Shown here: positions 52,227 through 59,970 of the stretch, piece after piece
Layout: every line of letters starts with the position of its first letter
Position numbering within the stretch: the first letter of the stretch is position 1
DNA from: DASZUK01 sp963745595
GTDB taxonomy: Bacteria; Actinomycetota; Acidimicrobiia; Acidimicrobiales; RAAP-2
DNA length: 64,000 nt
Direction of reading: 5' to 3'
Assembly: GCA_963745595.1 (NCBI GenBank)
Contig: CAVUYB010000018.1
Span: forward strand, 62,001-126,000
The notes under the pieces: generated by a model
Databases searched by the model: none
Told to the model about the DNA's origin: nothing
Seen by the model: only the letters and a program-made list of their open reading frames with translations
Made by a program: the position numbers and the translations under genes

Positions 52227-53457
52227 ATGACGCCCGTCGCGACCGTTCGCCCGCTCCTTGGGGTCGTGAACACGCTGCAGAGCCATCTCGACGGATTGCG
52301 GGCCGCGGTCAACGGCGTCGATCCGGCGGCGACGGACGGCACCGACGCGGCCGAGCTCGTCCGGATCGGCGTCGCGCTGGAACGATTCGGTGCCTCACTG
52401 CGAACCCGGTTCGCCCTCCGCGTGGAAGCGACCGGCGCGTTCTCGGAAACCGGCCACAAGCATGCGGCCGGGTGGCTGGCCGGCGTCTCCGGCGAGTCCG
52501 TCGGACAGGCGCACGACGTCCTGAAGACGGCCGCCCGGCTCGCGGAGGCTCCGGTGGTCGAGCAGGCGTTCAAGGACGGGAAGCTGTCGCTTTCCCAGGC
52601 CGGCGTCGCGGCATCGGCTGGCGCGATCGACCCGTCGGCCCAGCGCGGATTGGTGCGGACGGCGACGTCCGGGTCGATGAAGGAGCTGAAGGACGAGGCG
52701 TCCCGGATCAAGCGGGCCGCCGACGGCGCCCGCGGCGAGGCGTCGTTCGCGCTGAAGGAGGCACGCGCCCAGCGGGGCCGCTATCTCCGGACGCGTGTCG
52801 TGCCGGAGGGCGGGATGAAGCTGGAGGCATGGCTGCCGACGGCCGACGGCGCTCGGGTCAAGGCCGCGACTGAAGGCCGAGGCCGACCGGATCTTCAAGG
52901 AGGCATGGGCGGCCGGAGTGAAAGAGCGGCCGGACGCCTACCTGGCGGACGCGCTCGTTCGGACGGTCTGTGGTGAGCGGAAGAGCGAACCGAAGGCCGA
53001 CGTGGCTGTCAGAGTCGACCTCGGCACGCTCCGTCGCGGGTTCGTCGAGGGCGACGAGACGTGTGAGATCGCCGGCGTCGGGCCGATCCCGGTCGAGGTG
53101 GCCAAGGACCTGCTCGGCGACGCGGTCTTCCACGTCGTCGTGACCGACGGCGTCGACGTGAAGGCGGTGACGTCGAAGAAGCGGACGATCCCGGCGTCGC
53201 TACGCCGAGCGCTGATGGAACGGGACCGTACCTGTGCGGTGCCGGGTTGCGACGCCACCGAACACCTGCAGATCGACCACCGATGGGACTTCGCCAAGGG
53301 CGGTCCGACGCAGTTGTCAAACCTTTCTCGCCTCTGCGCGGCGCATCATCGGATGAAAACGACGGCCGGCTTCCGATTGGTGAAGGACGGCGACGACATC
53401 CGCTGGCTGGGTCCGGACGAGCAGCGCCGCTGGGCGGAAGGGGAGCCCGGGCCCTAA
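52227..53457 (+). CDS. DUF222 / HNH endonuclease domain protein (apparent frameshift)
   Basis: Member of the actinobacterial 13E12-like family with an N-terminal DUF222 region and a C-terminal HNH nuclease. The first frame has KHAAGWLAGVSGESVGQAHDVLKTAARL and ends in DGARVKAA; the second begins LKAEADRIFKEAWAAGVKERPDAY and carries CAVPGCDATEHLQIDHRWDFAKGGPT...LCAAHHRMKT, with the zinc and catalytic residues of HNH. One extra base at about 52869 separates the frames. These proteins are often multi-copy and linked with mobile DNA, function unclear. The 3' end abuts the convergent acyl-CoA dehydrogenase gene. Confidence 0.82.
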
Positions 53458-54592
53458 CTCGGCCGCCAGTCGGTCGAGCGCGGCCGCGAGCACCCGGGCC
53501 CGGTGAGTCAGTCGCGTCGCCGCCGGCCGCCGAGAGGGCCCACGCCCGCTTCATGAAGAGCTGCAGGTCGCATTCCCACGTGTAGCCGATCGCGCCGTGC
53601 ACCTGGAGGGCGACCCGGGCGGCCAGGTCCGCGGCGTCGGAGGCGAGGGCCTTGGCCATCGACGCATGCTCGGACCGGTCGGGGAGCTGGCGGGCGAGGG
53701 AGTCGGCGGCCCGGTAGGTGGCCGGTCGGGCGAACTCGAGCTTCACCCGGGCGTTCGCCAAGTGGTGCTTGACGGCCTGGAAGCTGCCGATCGGCTTGCC
53801 GAACTGCTGGCGGTCCTTCGCGTAGTCGGCGGCGATCGTGATCATCCGGTCGGCCAGGCCGAGCAGCTCGGCCGCGTACGCCACGGCGGTGCGGTCCGCG
53901 AGATCGCCGACGACGGTCGTCGCATGGGCACCGGACGCGACGACGGTGTGCGGCCACGGCGTCCACTCGACGGTGCCCAGGTCCCGGGTGCCGTCGATCG
54001 ACGGCGTCGCGGTCACGTCGACCGCGTCGGCGGGCACCGCGTGGACCTGCCAGCCCAGCCTCGGGGCCTCCCATGCGAGGAGGAACAGGCCGGCCCGGCT
54101 CGCGCCGGCCACCCGCTCGGTGACGACCGTCCCCTGGGTGATTGCATGGGTCGCCGTCACGAGCCCGTCGGCGGTGACGTCGACGCCGCCGACCGTCGCG
54201 ACGAGCTCGCCGCCGGCGATCATCGGCAGCGACCGCTCGGCGACTGCGTGGGCGGCCGCACCGTCCGCGGCCAGCCCGGCCGCCGCGGCGAGCAGCGGCG
54301 CGGCCAGCGCCGCCGACTCGGCGAGCGGCTCCGGGAGCCCAGCCCAGCCGGCCTCTTCGAGGACGCCGACGAGCTCGACGTCCGTCAACCCGAGACCGCC
54401 GTGGTTCTCCGCGACGAGGACACCCGGCGCGCCCAGCTCGGAGAGCACCGCCCAGCGTTCGGCCGACCGGCCGGCGCCGTGGTCGTGGCTGTCGACGATC
54501 GCGCGGAGGTCGGCGGTCGTGCACTCGCGGTCGAGAACCTGGCGGACGGCCGTCCGCAGTTCGAGCTGCTGTTCGGTGAACGCGAACCGCAT
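53455..54592 (-). CDS. Acyl-CoA dehydrogenase (frameshift near the C-terminus)
   Basis: From ATG 54592 (MRFAFTEQQLELRTAVRQVL) this is an acyl-CoA dehydrogenase of the partner-subunit kind: GGLGLTDVELVGVLEEAGWAGLPEPLAES, then KDRQQFGKPIGSFQAVKHHLANA and QVHGAIGYTWECDLQLFMKRAW. After GGDAT the family ending appears in another frame (LTHRARVLAAALDRLAAEL), so a single-base error lies at about 53508-53515. The true stop is uncertain; the end given is where the family match runs out beside the HNH gene. It lies 5 bases after the next acyl-CoA dehydrogenase gene, making a second adjacent pair. Confidence 0.82.
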
Positions 54593-54597
54593 GCCGG

Positions 54598-55830
54598 CTA
54601 GCTCCTCGGCAACCCGAGCAGACGCTCGGCGACGACGTTGCGTTGGATCTCGTTCGTCCCGGCGTAGATCGGCCCGGCGAGCGCGAACAGATAGCCGTCG
54701 AGCCACGGGCCCGGATGGGCGTCAGCTTCGCTCGAGGCGCCGATACCAGTGCCGGTGCCGGCCGTGCTCGTTCCGCCAACGCCCGGGTCGGCCGGCGACC
54801 GTTCGAGCAGTTCAGCGTCCGGTCCGAGCAGCGAGAGGCCGGCGGCGTGGATCGCCAGGTCGGTCTCGGACCAGAAGATCTTGTTGCAGCTCGCCTCCGC
54901 GCCGATGGTGTGGCCATCGGCGGCTCGCGACGCCATCCAATACGTCCCGAGCTCGTACGCCTCGGCATCGATGTACGCCCGGGCGACGTCGTCGGCGATC
55001 CGACCACCCGGACGGCCACGGTCCGCGTACAGCTCGACGAGCCGGGCCGCGGCCTCGGTGTAGCGGGCCGGGCTGCGCAGGCTCAGCCCGCGCTCGCTGC
55101 CGGCGGTCGACATCGCGACCTTCCAACCGTCGCCGACCCCGCCGAGGACGTGCTCGTCGGGGACGAAGACGTCCTCGAAGAAGACTTCCGCGAAGCCGGT
55201 CTCGCCGTCGAGCTGCGGGATCGGCCGGACGGTGACGCCGTCGGCGGCCATCGGGATGAGGAAGTACGTCAGGCCGCGGTGACGCTCCGCGTCGGGGTCG
55301 GTGCGGAAGATCCCGAAGCACCATTCCGCGAACGCGCCGCGGGAGCACCAGGTCTTCTGCCCGGTCAGCCGCCACCCGTCGTCACCGGTTGCCCGGACGG
55401 CCCGGCTGCGGATGCCCGCGAGGTCGCTGCCGGCGTCCGGCTCCGACCACCCCTGGCACCAGATCTCGTCACCCGCGGCCATCGGCGGCAGGAAGCGGGC
55501 CTTCTGCTCGGGCGTCCCGTACTCGAGCATCGTCGGCGCGAGGAGGAAGATGCCGTTCTGGCTGACCCGCTTCGGCGCCTGTGCCCGGTAGTACTCCTCC
55601 TCGAAGATCAGCCACTCGAAGATGCCGACGTCGCGGCCGCCGTACTCGGTCGGCCAGCTGACGACCGACCAGCGGTCCGCGGCCAGCGTCCGCTCCCACT
55701 CGCGATGCTGCTCGAAGCCGTCCGCGGTGTCGAGGGACGCGAGGCTGCCGGGAGCCGGCACGTGGCTCTCGAGCCACGCCCGCGCCTCGGCGCGGAACGA
55801 CTCCTGAGCGGGCGTGAAGGTGAGGTCCAT
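54598..55830 (-). CDS. Acyl-CoA dehydrogenase (partner of the preceding gene)
   Basis: A 410-residue acyl-CoA dehydrogenase, intact. Landmarks are MDLTFTPAQESFRAEARAWL, WPTEYGGRD, WCQGWSEPDAGSDLAGIRSRA, LTGQKTWCSRGA, and the ending TNEIQRNVVAERLLGLPRS. A Gly/Thr/Ser-rich insert (GGTSTAGTGTGIGASS) lies near the C-terminus, another low-complexity loop. It heads a two-gene unit with the acyl-CoA dehydrogenase downstream and is divergent from the DUF35/thiolase-like genes. A heteromeric enzyme for a steroid-like acyl-CoA is inferred from this arrangement. Confidence 0.92.
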   Translation of the reverse strand: MDLTFTPAQESFRAEARAWLESHVPAPGSLASLDTADGFEQHREWERTLAADRWSVVSWPTEYGGRDVGIFEWLIFEEEYYRAQAPKRVSQNGIFLLAPTMLEYGTPEQKARFLPPMAAGDEIWCQGWSEPDAGSDLAGIRSRAVRATGDDGWRLTGQKTWCSRGAFAEWCFGIFRTDPDAERHRGLTYFLIPMAADGVTVRPIPQLDGETGFAEVFFEDVFVPDEHVLGGVGDGWKVAMSTAGSERGLSLRSPARYTEAAARLVELYADRGRPGGRIADDVARAYIDAEAYELGTYWMASRAADGHTIGAEASCNKIFWSETDLAIHAAGLSLLGPDAELLERSPADPGVGGTSTAGTGTGIGASSEADAHPGPWLDGYLFALAGPIYAGTNEIQRNVVAERLLGLPRS

Positions 55831-55916
55831 CCGGCGGAGAATCTGGCACACCAAGGGGTGGTCGGCAAGCGCGGCCGACGGCCTCGACCTGGCTATTTGG
55901 TCGTTCGAGCTGTTTG

Positions 55917-55930
55917 GACAAGCGCTCGTT
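55917..55930. promoter_or_regulatory. Imperfect palindrome resembling a KstR2/FadR-type site
   Basis: GACAAGCGCTCGTT matches most fixed positions of the KstR2-type consensus AnCAAGnnCTTGnT (two mismatches). It lies 18 bases before the DUF35 start, in the divergent region between the acyl-CoA dehydrogenase pair and the DUF35-thiolase pair. Confidence 0.35.
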
Positions 55931-55948
55931 TTCGGCCACAATGGCCCA

Positions 55949-56425
55949 ATGAGCACTGCGGACAGCGGGAAGAAGCGGGTGCCGGCCCTCGACGGCTGGT
56001 TCACGATGGACGACGATGCCCCGGCGCTGCTCGGCAGCCGGTGCACGGTCTGTGGAACGTTCGCGTTCCCGGCGGAGCAGTTCGCGTGCCGTAACCCGGC
56101 CTGCGAGGGGACCGAGTTCGAGCAGGTACGGCTGTCGCGCCGGGGCAAGGTCTGGTCGTACACGGACGCCCGGTACCAGCCGCCGCCGCCGTACGTCGCC
56201 GCGGACCCGTACGTCCCGTTCACGCTCGCCGCGGTCGAGCTGGCGGCCGAGAAAATGGTCGTCATGGGCCAGGTCGTCCCGGGCGTCTCGGTCGACGACC
56301 TGACGGTCGGCGACGAGGTCGAGCTCGTCCTCGGCACGCTGTACGAGGACGACGACCACGAGTACCTGGTCTGGAGGTGGCGGCCGGTAGCCTCCGCGGA
56401 GAACGAGGGAGGAGCCGATGGCTGA
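55949..56425 (+). CDS. Zn-ribbon OB-fold (DUF35) protein
   Basis: A 158-residue DUF35 protein with a rubredoxin-like zinc ribbon (CTVCGTFAFPAEQFACRNPAC, four Cys) and an OB-fold (GKVWSYTDARYQ, VPFTLAAVELA, GDEVELVLG). DUF35 proteins are accessory subunits that bring CoA substrates to thiolase-like enzymes; in steroid side-chain degradation a DUF35 domain of ChsH2 binds the Ltp2 aldolase. The stop region overlaps the thiolase-like start by eight bases, so the two are coupled. Confidence 0.9.
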   Translation: MSTADSGKKRVPALDGWFTMDDDAPALLGSRCTVCGTFAFPAEQFACRNPACEGTEFEQVRLSRRGKVWSYTDARYQPPPPYVAADPYVPFTLAAVELAAEKMVVMGQVVPGVSVDDLTVGDEVELVLGTLYEDDDHEYLVWRWRPVASAENEGGADG

Positions 56426-57647
56426 CGACATGATCGGGAGCCCGAACGGGCGGGACACCCGGGTCGCGGTGCTCGGCGCGGGGATGCACCCGTGGGGCAA
56501 GTGGGGCCGCAACTTCGTCGAGTACGGCGTGGCGGCCGCTCGGGACGCGCTCCGCGATGCCGGTCTGCGCTGGGAGGACGTCCAGTTCGTGTCCGGTGCA
56601 GACACGATCCGCAACGGCTACCCGGGGTTCATCGCCGGCGCGACGTTCGCCCAGGCACTCGGCTGGACCGGCGCGAGGGTGTCGTCGTGCTACGCGGCGT
56701 GCGCGTCGGGCGCGTCGGCGATCGCCAGCGCCCGGGCGCAGATCCTGGCCGGGCTCTGTGACGTCGCGCTCGTCGTCGGGGCGGACACGACGCCGAAGGG
56801 CTTCTTCGCGCCGGTCGGCGGCGAACGCAAGGATGACCCGGACTGGCTGCGATTCCACCTGATGGGGGCGACGAACCCGACGTACTTCGCGCTCTACGCC
56901 CGTCGGCGGATGGACCGGTTCGGCGCGACCGACGAGGACTTCGCGGCGGTGAAGGTCAAGAACGCCCGGCACGGCCTAGCGAACCCGTACGCCCGCTATC
57001 GCAAGGAGGTCACGGTCGACGAGGTCCTGGCGTCGCCGATCGTCGCCGACCCGCTACGGCTGCTCGAGATCTGCGCGACGTCCGACGGTGGGGCCGCGCT
57101 CATCTTGTCCAGCCTCGACTTCGCCCGGCGGCACGGCGCGGGGGAGCCGCTCGTCACGGTCTCCGCCGTCTCGACGGTCACGCCCCGGTTCCCGAGCACG
57201 GTCATCGAGATGCCGAACTTCTCGACCGATTCGGCCGCGGCCGGCGGGGTCGTGGACGGGTCCGGCTTCCGACCGTCGATCACCCGAGCGGCGTACGAGG
57301 AGGCCGGGATCGGCCCGGAGGACGTCGATCTCGCGGAGGTTTACGACCTCTCTTCCGCGCTCGAGCTCGACTGGTACGAGGACATCGGGCTCTGCGGCGA
57401 AGGGGAGGCCGAGAAGTTGCTGCGCGACGGCGCGACCACGATCGGCGGCCGCATCCCGGTCAACCCGAGCGGGGGGCTGTCGTGCTTCGGCGAGGCCATC
57501 CCGGCCCAGGCGATCGCCCAGGTCTGTGAGTGCGTCTGGCAGCTCCGCGGCCAGGCCGACGGCCGGCAGGTCGATGGCGCCCGGGTGGCCGTCACCGCGA
57601 ACCAGGGGCTGTTCGGCCATGGCTCGTCGGTGATCGTCACCCGGTAG
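56418..57647 (+). CDS. Thiolase-like lipid-transfer protein (Ltp2/SCP-x thiolase type)
   Basis: A 409-residue thiolase-superfamily protein partnered with DUF35. The usual active-site Cys region is VSSCYAACASGASAIASARA. The GHP-type His motif near the C-terminus is replaced: the sequence reads NPSGGLSCFGEAIPAQAIAQ, with Glu instead of His. This departs from true thiolases and would fit an aldolase-like (Ltp2) or other role, in line with the DUF35 partner. VYDLSSALELDWYED may provide acidic and Tyr residues. The start ATG 56418 overlaps the DUF35 gene. No frameshift. Confidence 0.88.
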   Translation: MADDMIGSPNGRDTRVAVLGAGMHPWGKWGRNFVEYGVAAARDALRDAGLRWEDVQFVSGADTIRNGYPGFIAGATFAQALGWTGARVSSCYAACASGASAIASARAQILAGLCDVALVVGADTTPKGFFAPVGGERKDDPDWLRFHLMGATNPTYFALYARRRMDRFGATDEDFAAVKVKNARHGLANPYARYRKEVTVDEVLASPIVADPLRLLEICATSDGGAALILSSLDFARRHGAGEPLVTVSAVSTVTPRFPSTVIEMPNFSTDSAAAGGVVDGSGFRPSITRAAYEEAGIGPEDVDLAEVYDLSSALELDWYEDIGLCGEGEAEKLLRDGATTIGGRIPVNPSGGLSCFGEAIPAQAIAQVCECVWQLRGQADGRQVDGARVAVTANQGLFGHGSSVIVTR

Positions 57648-58088
57648 TCACAGTGTCGGCGGTACGCAGGCGAGGGCGATCGTGATCGAATTGCTCGCGA
57701 CGGAGTTGGGACCGGCCCAATGCGTCCCGGTTGTCGCGGAGACCTCGAAGTAGAAAGTGCCGGCACTGAGGCCGCTGCTTGTCCACGACGTCGCCGTGAC
57801 GCCGGACGCGACGACCGAGTAGCCGGTTGTCTTCGACGTCGATCGCCAGACGCGGTAGGTCGACGCGTGGGTCACCGCGTTCCACGCGACGCGGACGGTC
57901 AGGCTGACGAGCGAGGTGCACGTCGCCTTCGCTCCGGTCGGCGCGACGAGGTCGGTCGACGCCGACGAACCGTGCCGGCTACCGCCGAGCGCGAGCAGCA
58001 CGCCCCACATGGCGCCGGCTGGCGGCTCGATGGTCAAGTTGATCGCGGCAGCCGCGACCAACCCGACGGCGGCCGCCCTGGCGATCAC
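57648..58088 (-). CDS. Secreted or surface protein with fibronectin type III-like domain
   Basis: A 146-residue protein with a hydrophobic N-terminus (MIARAAAVGLVAAAAINL) and, after a short linker, a domain like fibronectin type III: VRVAWNAVTHASTYRVWRST, then SGLSAGTFYFEVSATTG. It follows the next secreted protein after five bases on the same strand and is probably co-expressed with it. Function unknown; adhesion or envelope role is only a guess. Confidence 0.75.
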   Translation of the reverse strand: MIARAAAVGLVAAAAINLTIEPPAGAMWGVLLALGGSRHGSSASTDLVAPTGAKATCTSLVSLTVRVAWNAVTHASTYRVWRSTSKTTGYSVVASGVTATSWTSSGLSAGTFYFEVSATTGTHWAGPNSVASNSITIALACVPPTL

Positions 58089-58093
58089 CGGAA

Positions 58094-58774
58094 TCAGCTG
58101 TACTTATCCGTCGCCGGGCTCGCCGTCACGGTCCCTGTGATGCCGGCGGTCGCGGTGACGCCGATCAGGGACGGCATCGAGAAGTAGGTCGATTGGCAGG
58201 CTGTCGGCGCGCTGACGCCCATCGTCGCCTCGCCTGTGAGGACGACCTTGAGCGGATCGCCGGTGTTGCCGGACGCCGCGACCTTCAGAGCGGTCGTGAG
58301 CGTGTGCGACGCCCCACTTGTGCCACTCGCGCCGGTCCAGGTCACCTGGGTTCCTGTCGTTCCGGACGTGACGGCGCAGCCGGTCTTCGATGTCGTCAGC
58401 GCGCTCGTCGTGAACCCGGCGGCGAAGACCGCGCTCGCCGGCAGCTTCAACGCCGAAAGGGTGACCGGGAACGGGTTCGGGTTTGTGATCGTGACGACGA
58501 CGTCGCCGGTCGACCCCGGGTAGAGCAGGTGCGTGGGGGTCGGTGTCGCGACGGCGCTGACCGTCAGGTTGTGCGCGGCGGTCGACTCGGCCTCTCCGTT
58601 CGATCCCGAGTTCAGTCCGACGATCCAATTGGACGCGGCATAGCCAACTGACGCCGCGAGAAGGGCGCCGAAGATGGCCCCGGCGACCTTGGCCTTCCGG
58701 CTGACTCTTTTTGTCCGTGGTGGTCTGCTTGCGGCGTGCGCGCCTCGGCCCGACCGCCTGTTACCTGCCGACAT
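58094..58774 (-). CDS. Exported protein with membrane anchor and Ig-like domain
   Basis: A 226-residue protein starting at ATG 58774 with GGGAGG 4 bases upstream (a TTG start 12 bases earlier would overlap that site). A basic cytoplasmic stretch (RRTKRVSRKAK-like) precedes one membrane segment (KVAGAIFGALLAASVGYAA), then a beta-rich outer domain with VTITNPNPFPVTLSALKL, typical of surface proteins with Ig-like or SipW/TasA-like folds. Two Cys (TGCAV, TACQST) may form a disulfide. Function unknown. Its promoter would lie in the AT-richer DNA upstream. Confidence 0.75.
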   Translation of the reverse strand: MSAGNRRSGRGAHAASRPPRTKRVSRKAKVAGAIFGALLAASVGYAASNWIVGLNSGSNGEAESTAAHNLTVSAVATPTPTHLLYPGSTGDVVVTITNPNPFPVTLSALKLPASAVFAAGFTTSALTTSKTGCAVTSGTTGTQVTWTGASGTSGASHTLTTALKVAASGNTGDPLKVVLTGEATMGVSAPTACQSTYFSMPSLIGVTATAGITGTVTASPATDKYS

Positions 58775-59249
58775 AGTCCCTCCCAAGTAACAGCGCTGCT
58801 ACGCAGCAGAAAGAAACTTTACGTTATGTGCTTGAAGATTTCAAGGGTGTTATTACATCAAAATTGCAAGGCAAGATACGGGGTCCTAGAAGCCATCTCT
58901 CACGGATCGGTGACCAGGTCACCGGGGACAAGCTGGCAGTGTGAATGGAAAATACCTGGCAAATGAATAAAAGTGGGTTTTTTGTTCACGTTGAGGCCGG
59001 TCCGGGTCGGTGGGTGCGACGGACGGCCACCCGGCCCGAGCCCGCGCTTGGCTGGTGGGCCTGATGACCGCTCGCTCCCAGCCCGCGCCGACCAGACCCC
59101 GTACGGCCGGGGCCTCACGTCAGACCCCGGCCGTCCGAGAGCCCCGAGACCAGACCTCGGCGAGCATCCGGGCAAGCCCAGACGGCAAGGATCGACGGCG
59201 CGCCCTCCGGGTCAGGCGCGCGGTCTTCGTGCCATCGACGAGACGGAGT
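58775..59249. other. 475-bp gene-free stretch, AT-richer in part
   Basis: Between the exported protein and the VOC gene. The part from 58800 to 58985 has much lower GC than the window, with TTTACGTTATG and other AT-rich words that could be promoter elements for the exported-protein pair. A short hairpin (GCTGC-TAC-GCAGC, 58795-58807) lies just upstream of that gene. The remainder is ordinary GC-rich DNA without a convincing gene. Confidence 0.5.
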
Positions 59250-59714
59250 TCAGCCGGATTGCCCGCCGGGGTTGATCGGTGGCCAGTCGGCGGGCAACCA
59301 GTCTCCCTGTGGGTCGATGGTTTGCCCGACCTCGATGATGTAACCGTCGGGATCTCTGATGTAGCAACGGATCTCGTACTGGTGCTGCTTCGGCGGCGTC
59401 AGGAACTGCGCCCCCCGGACGCTCCATTCGGCATACACGGCGTGGATGTCGGTGACCCGGATATTGAGGAAGCTGCTGACCCGGTCGGGGTCGCTTGGGG
59501 TTTCGAGGGTGACCGTCGGCTTGTCGTCGGTGGGGCCTCCGCCGCGGTTGATGACGATGAAGCTGTTGGCGAGTGCGATATTGGTCGGCTCTGGGCCGAA
59601 GACGACCCGGCCACCGAGTACCTCGGTATAGAAGCGCCGGGAGCGCTCGACGTCGTCGGAGACGATGAAGTAGCACACCATCATTCGCTCGGCGGGCTGC
59701 GTGGGTTCGGCCAC
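59250..59714 (-). CDS. VOC/glyoxalase-fold protein
   Basis: A 154-residue vicinal-oxygen-chelate fold protein with two beta-alpha-beta-beta-beta modules: MMVCYFIVSDDVERSRRFYTEVLGG and the later VTDIHAVYAEWSVRGAQFL with CYIRDPDGYIIEVGQ, including the C-terminal Glu of the metal site. The family spans glyoxalases, dioxygenases and resistance proteins. GTG 59714 is chosen because GGAGG lies 5 bases upstream; the frame is open to 59726. Confidence 0.88.
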   Translation of the reverse strand: MAEPTQPAERMMVCYFIVSDDVERSRRFYTEVLGGRVVFGPEPTNIALANSFIVINRGGGPTDDKPTVTLETPSDPDRVSSFLNIRVTDIHAVYAEWSVRGAQFLTPPKQHQYEIRCYIRDPDGYIIEVGQTIDPQGDWLPADWPPINPGGQSG

Positions 59715-59859
59715 TGGCACCTCCACTCGCTGGGCTCATGTCCCGCTTACGACGGGGTCTGAGGCCTTCAGTCAACCATGTCGGTTCGTCGAGGGGGTCG
59801 GTCTAGTCGGGGCGGGTTAGTTGGGCGGCGGCGATGATGGTCGGCGGTGATGATGGTTG

Positions 59860-59965
59860 GCGACGGTGGCCGTGACGTCCGAGCTCCCTGCTTCGGCCTC
59901 GATCGCGGTCTGTATCAACAGACGCACCCCGAGCCGGGCCACCGCCTCCGACACCTCGCCGTGTG
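59860..59965 (-). pseudogene. Possible remnant of an IS256-type transposase N-terminus
   Basis: A short stretch reads SEAVARLGVRLLIQTAIEAEAGS, which resembles the beginning of IS256/mutator transposases (RLLxxAIEAE followed by a catalytic-domain leader). It has no continuation, start or inverted repeats, and could be chance. It lies just downstream of dxs on the same strand; the rest of the 59727-59970 gap shows nothing. Confidence 0.25.
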
Positions 59966-59970
59966 GCCGG

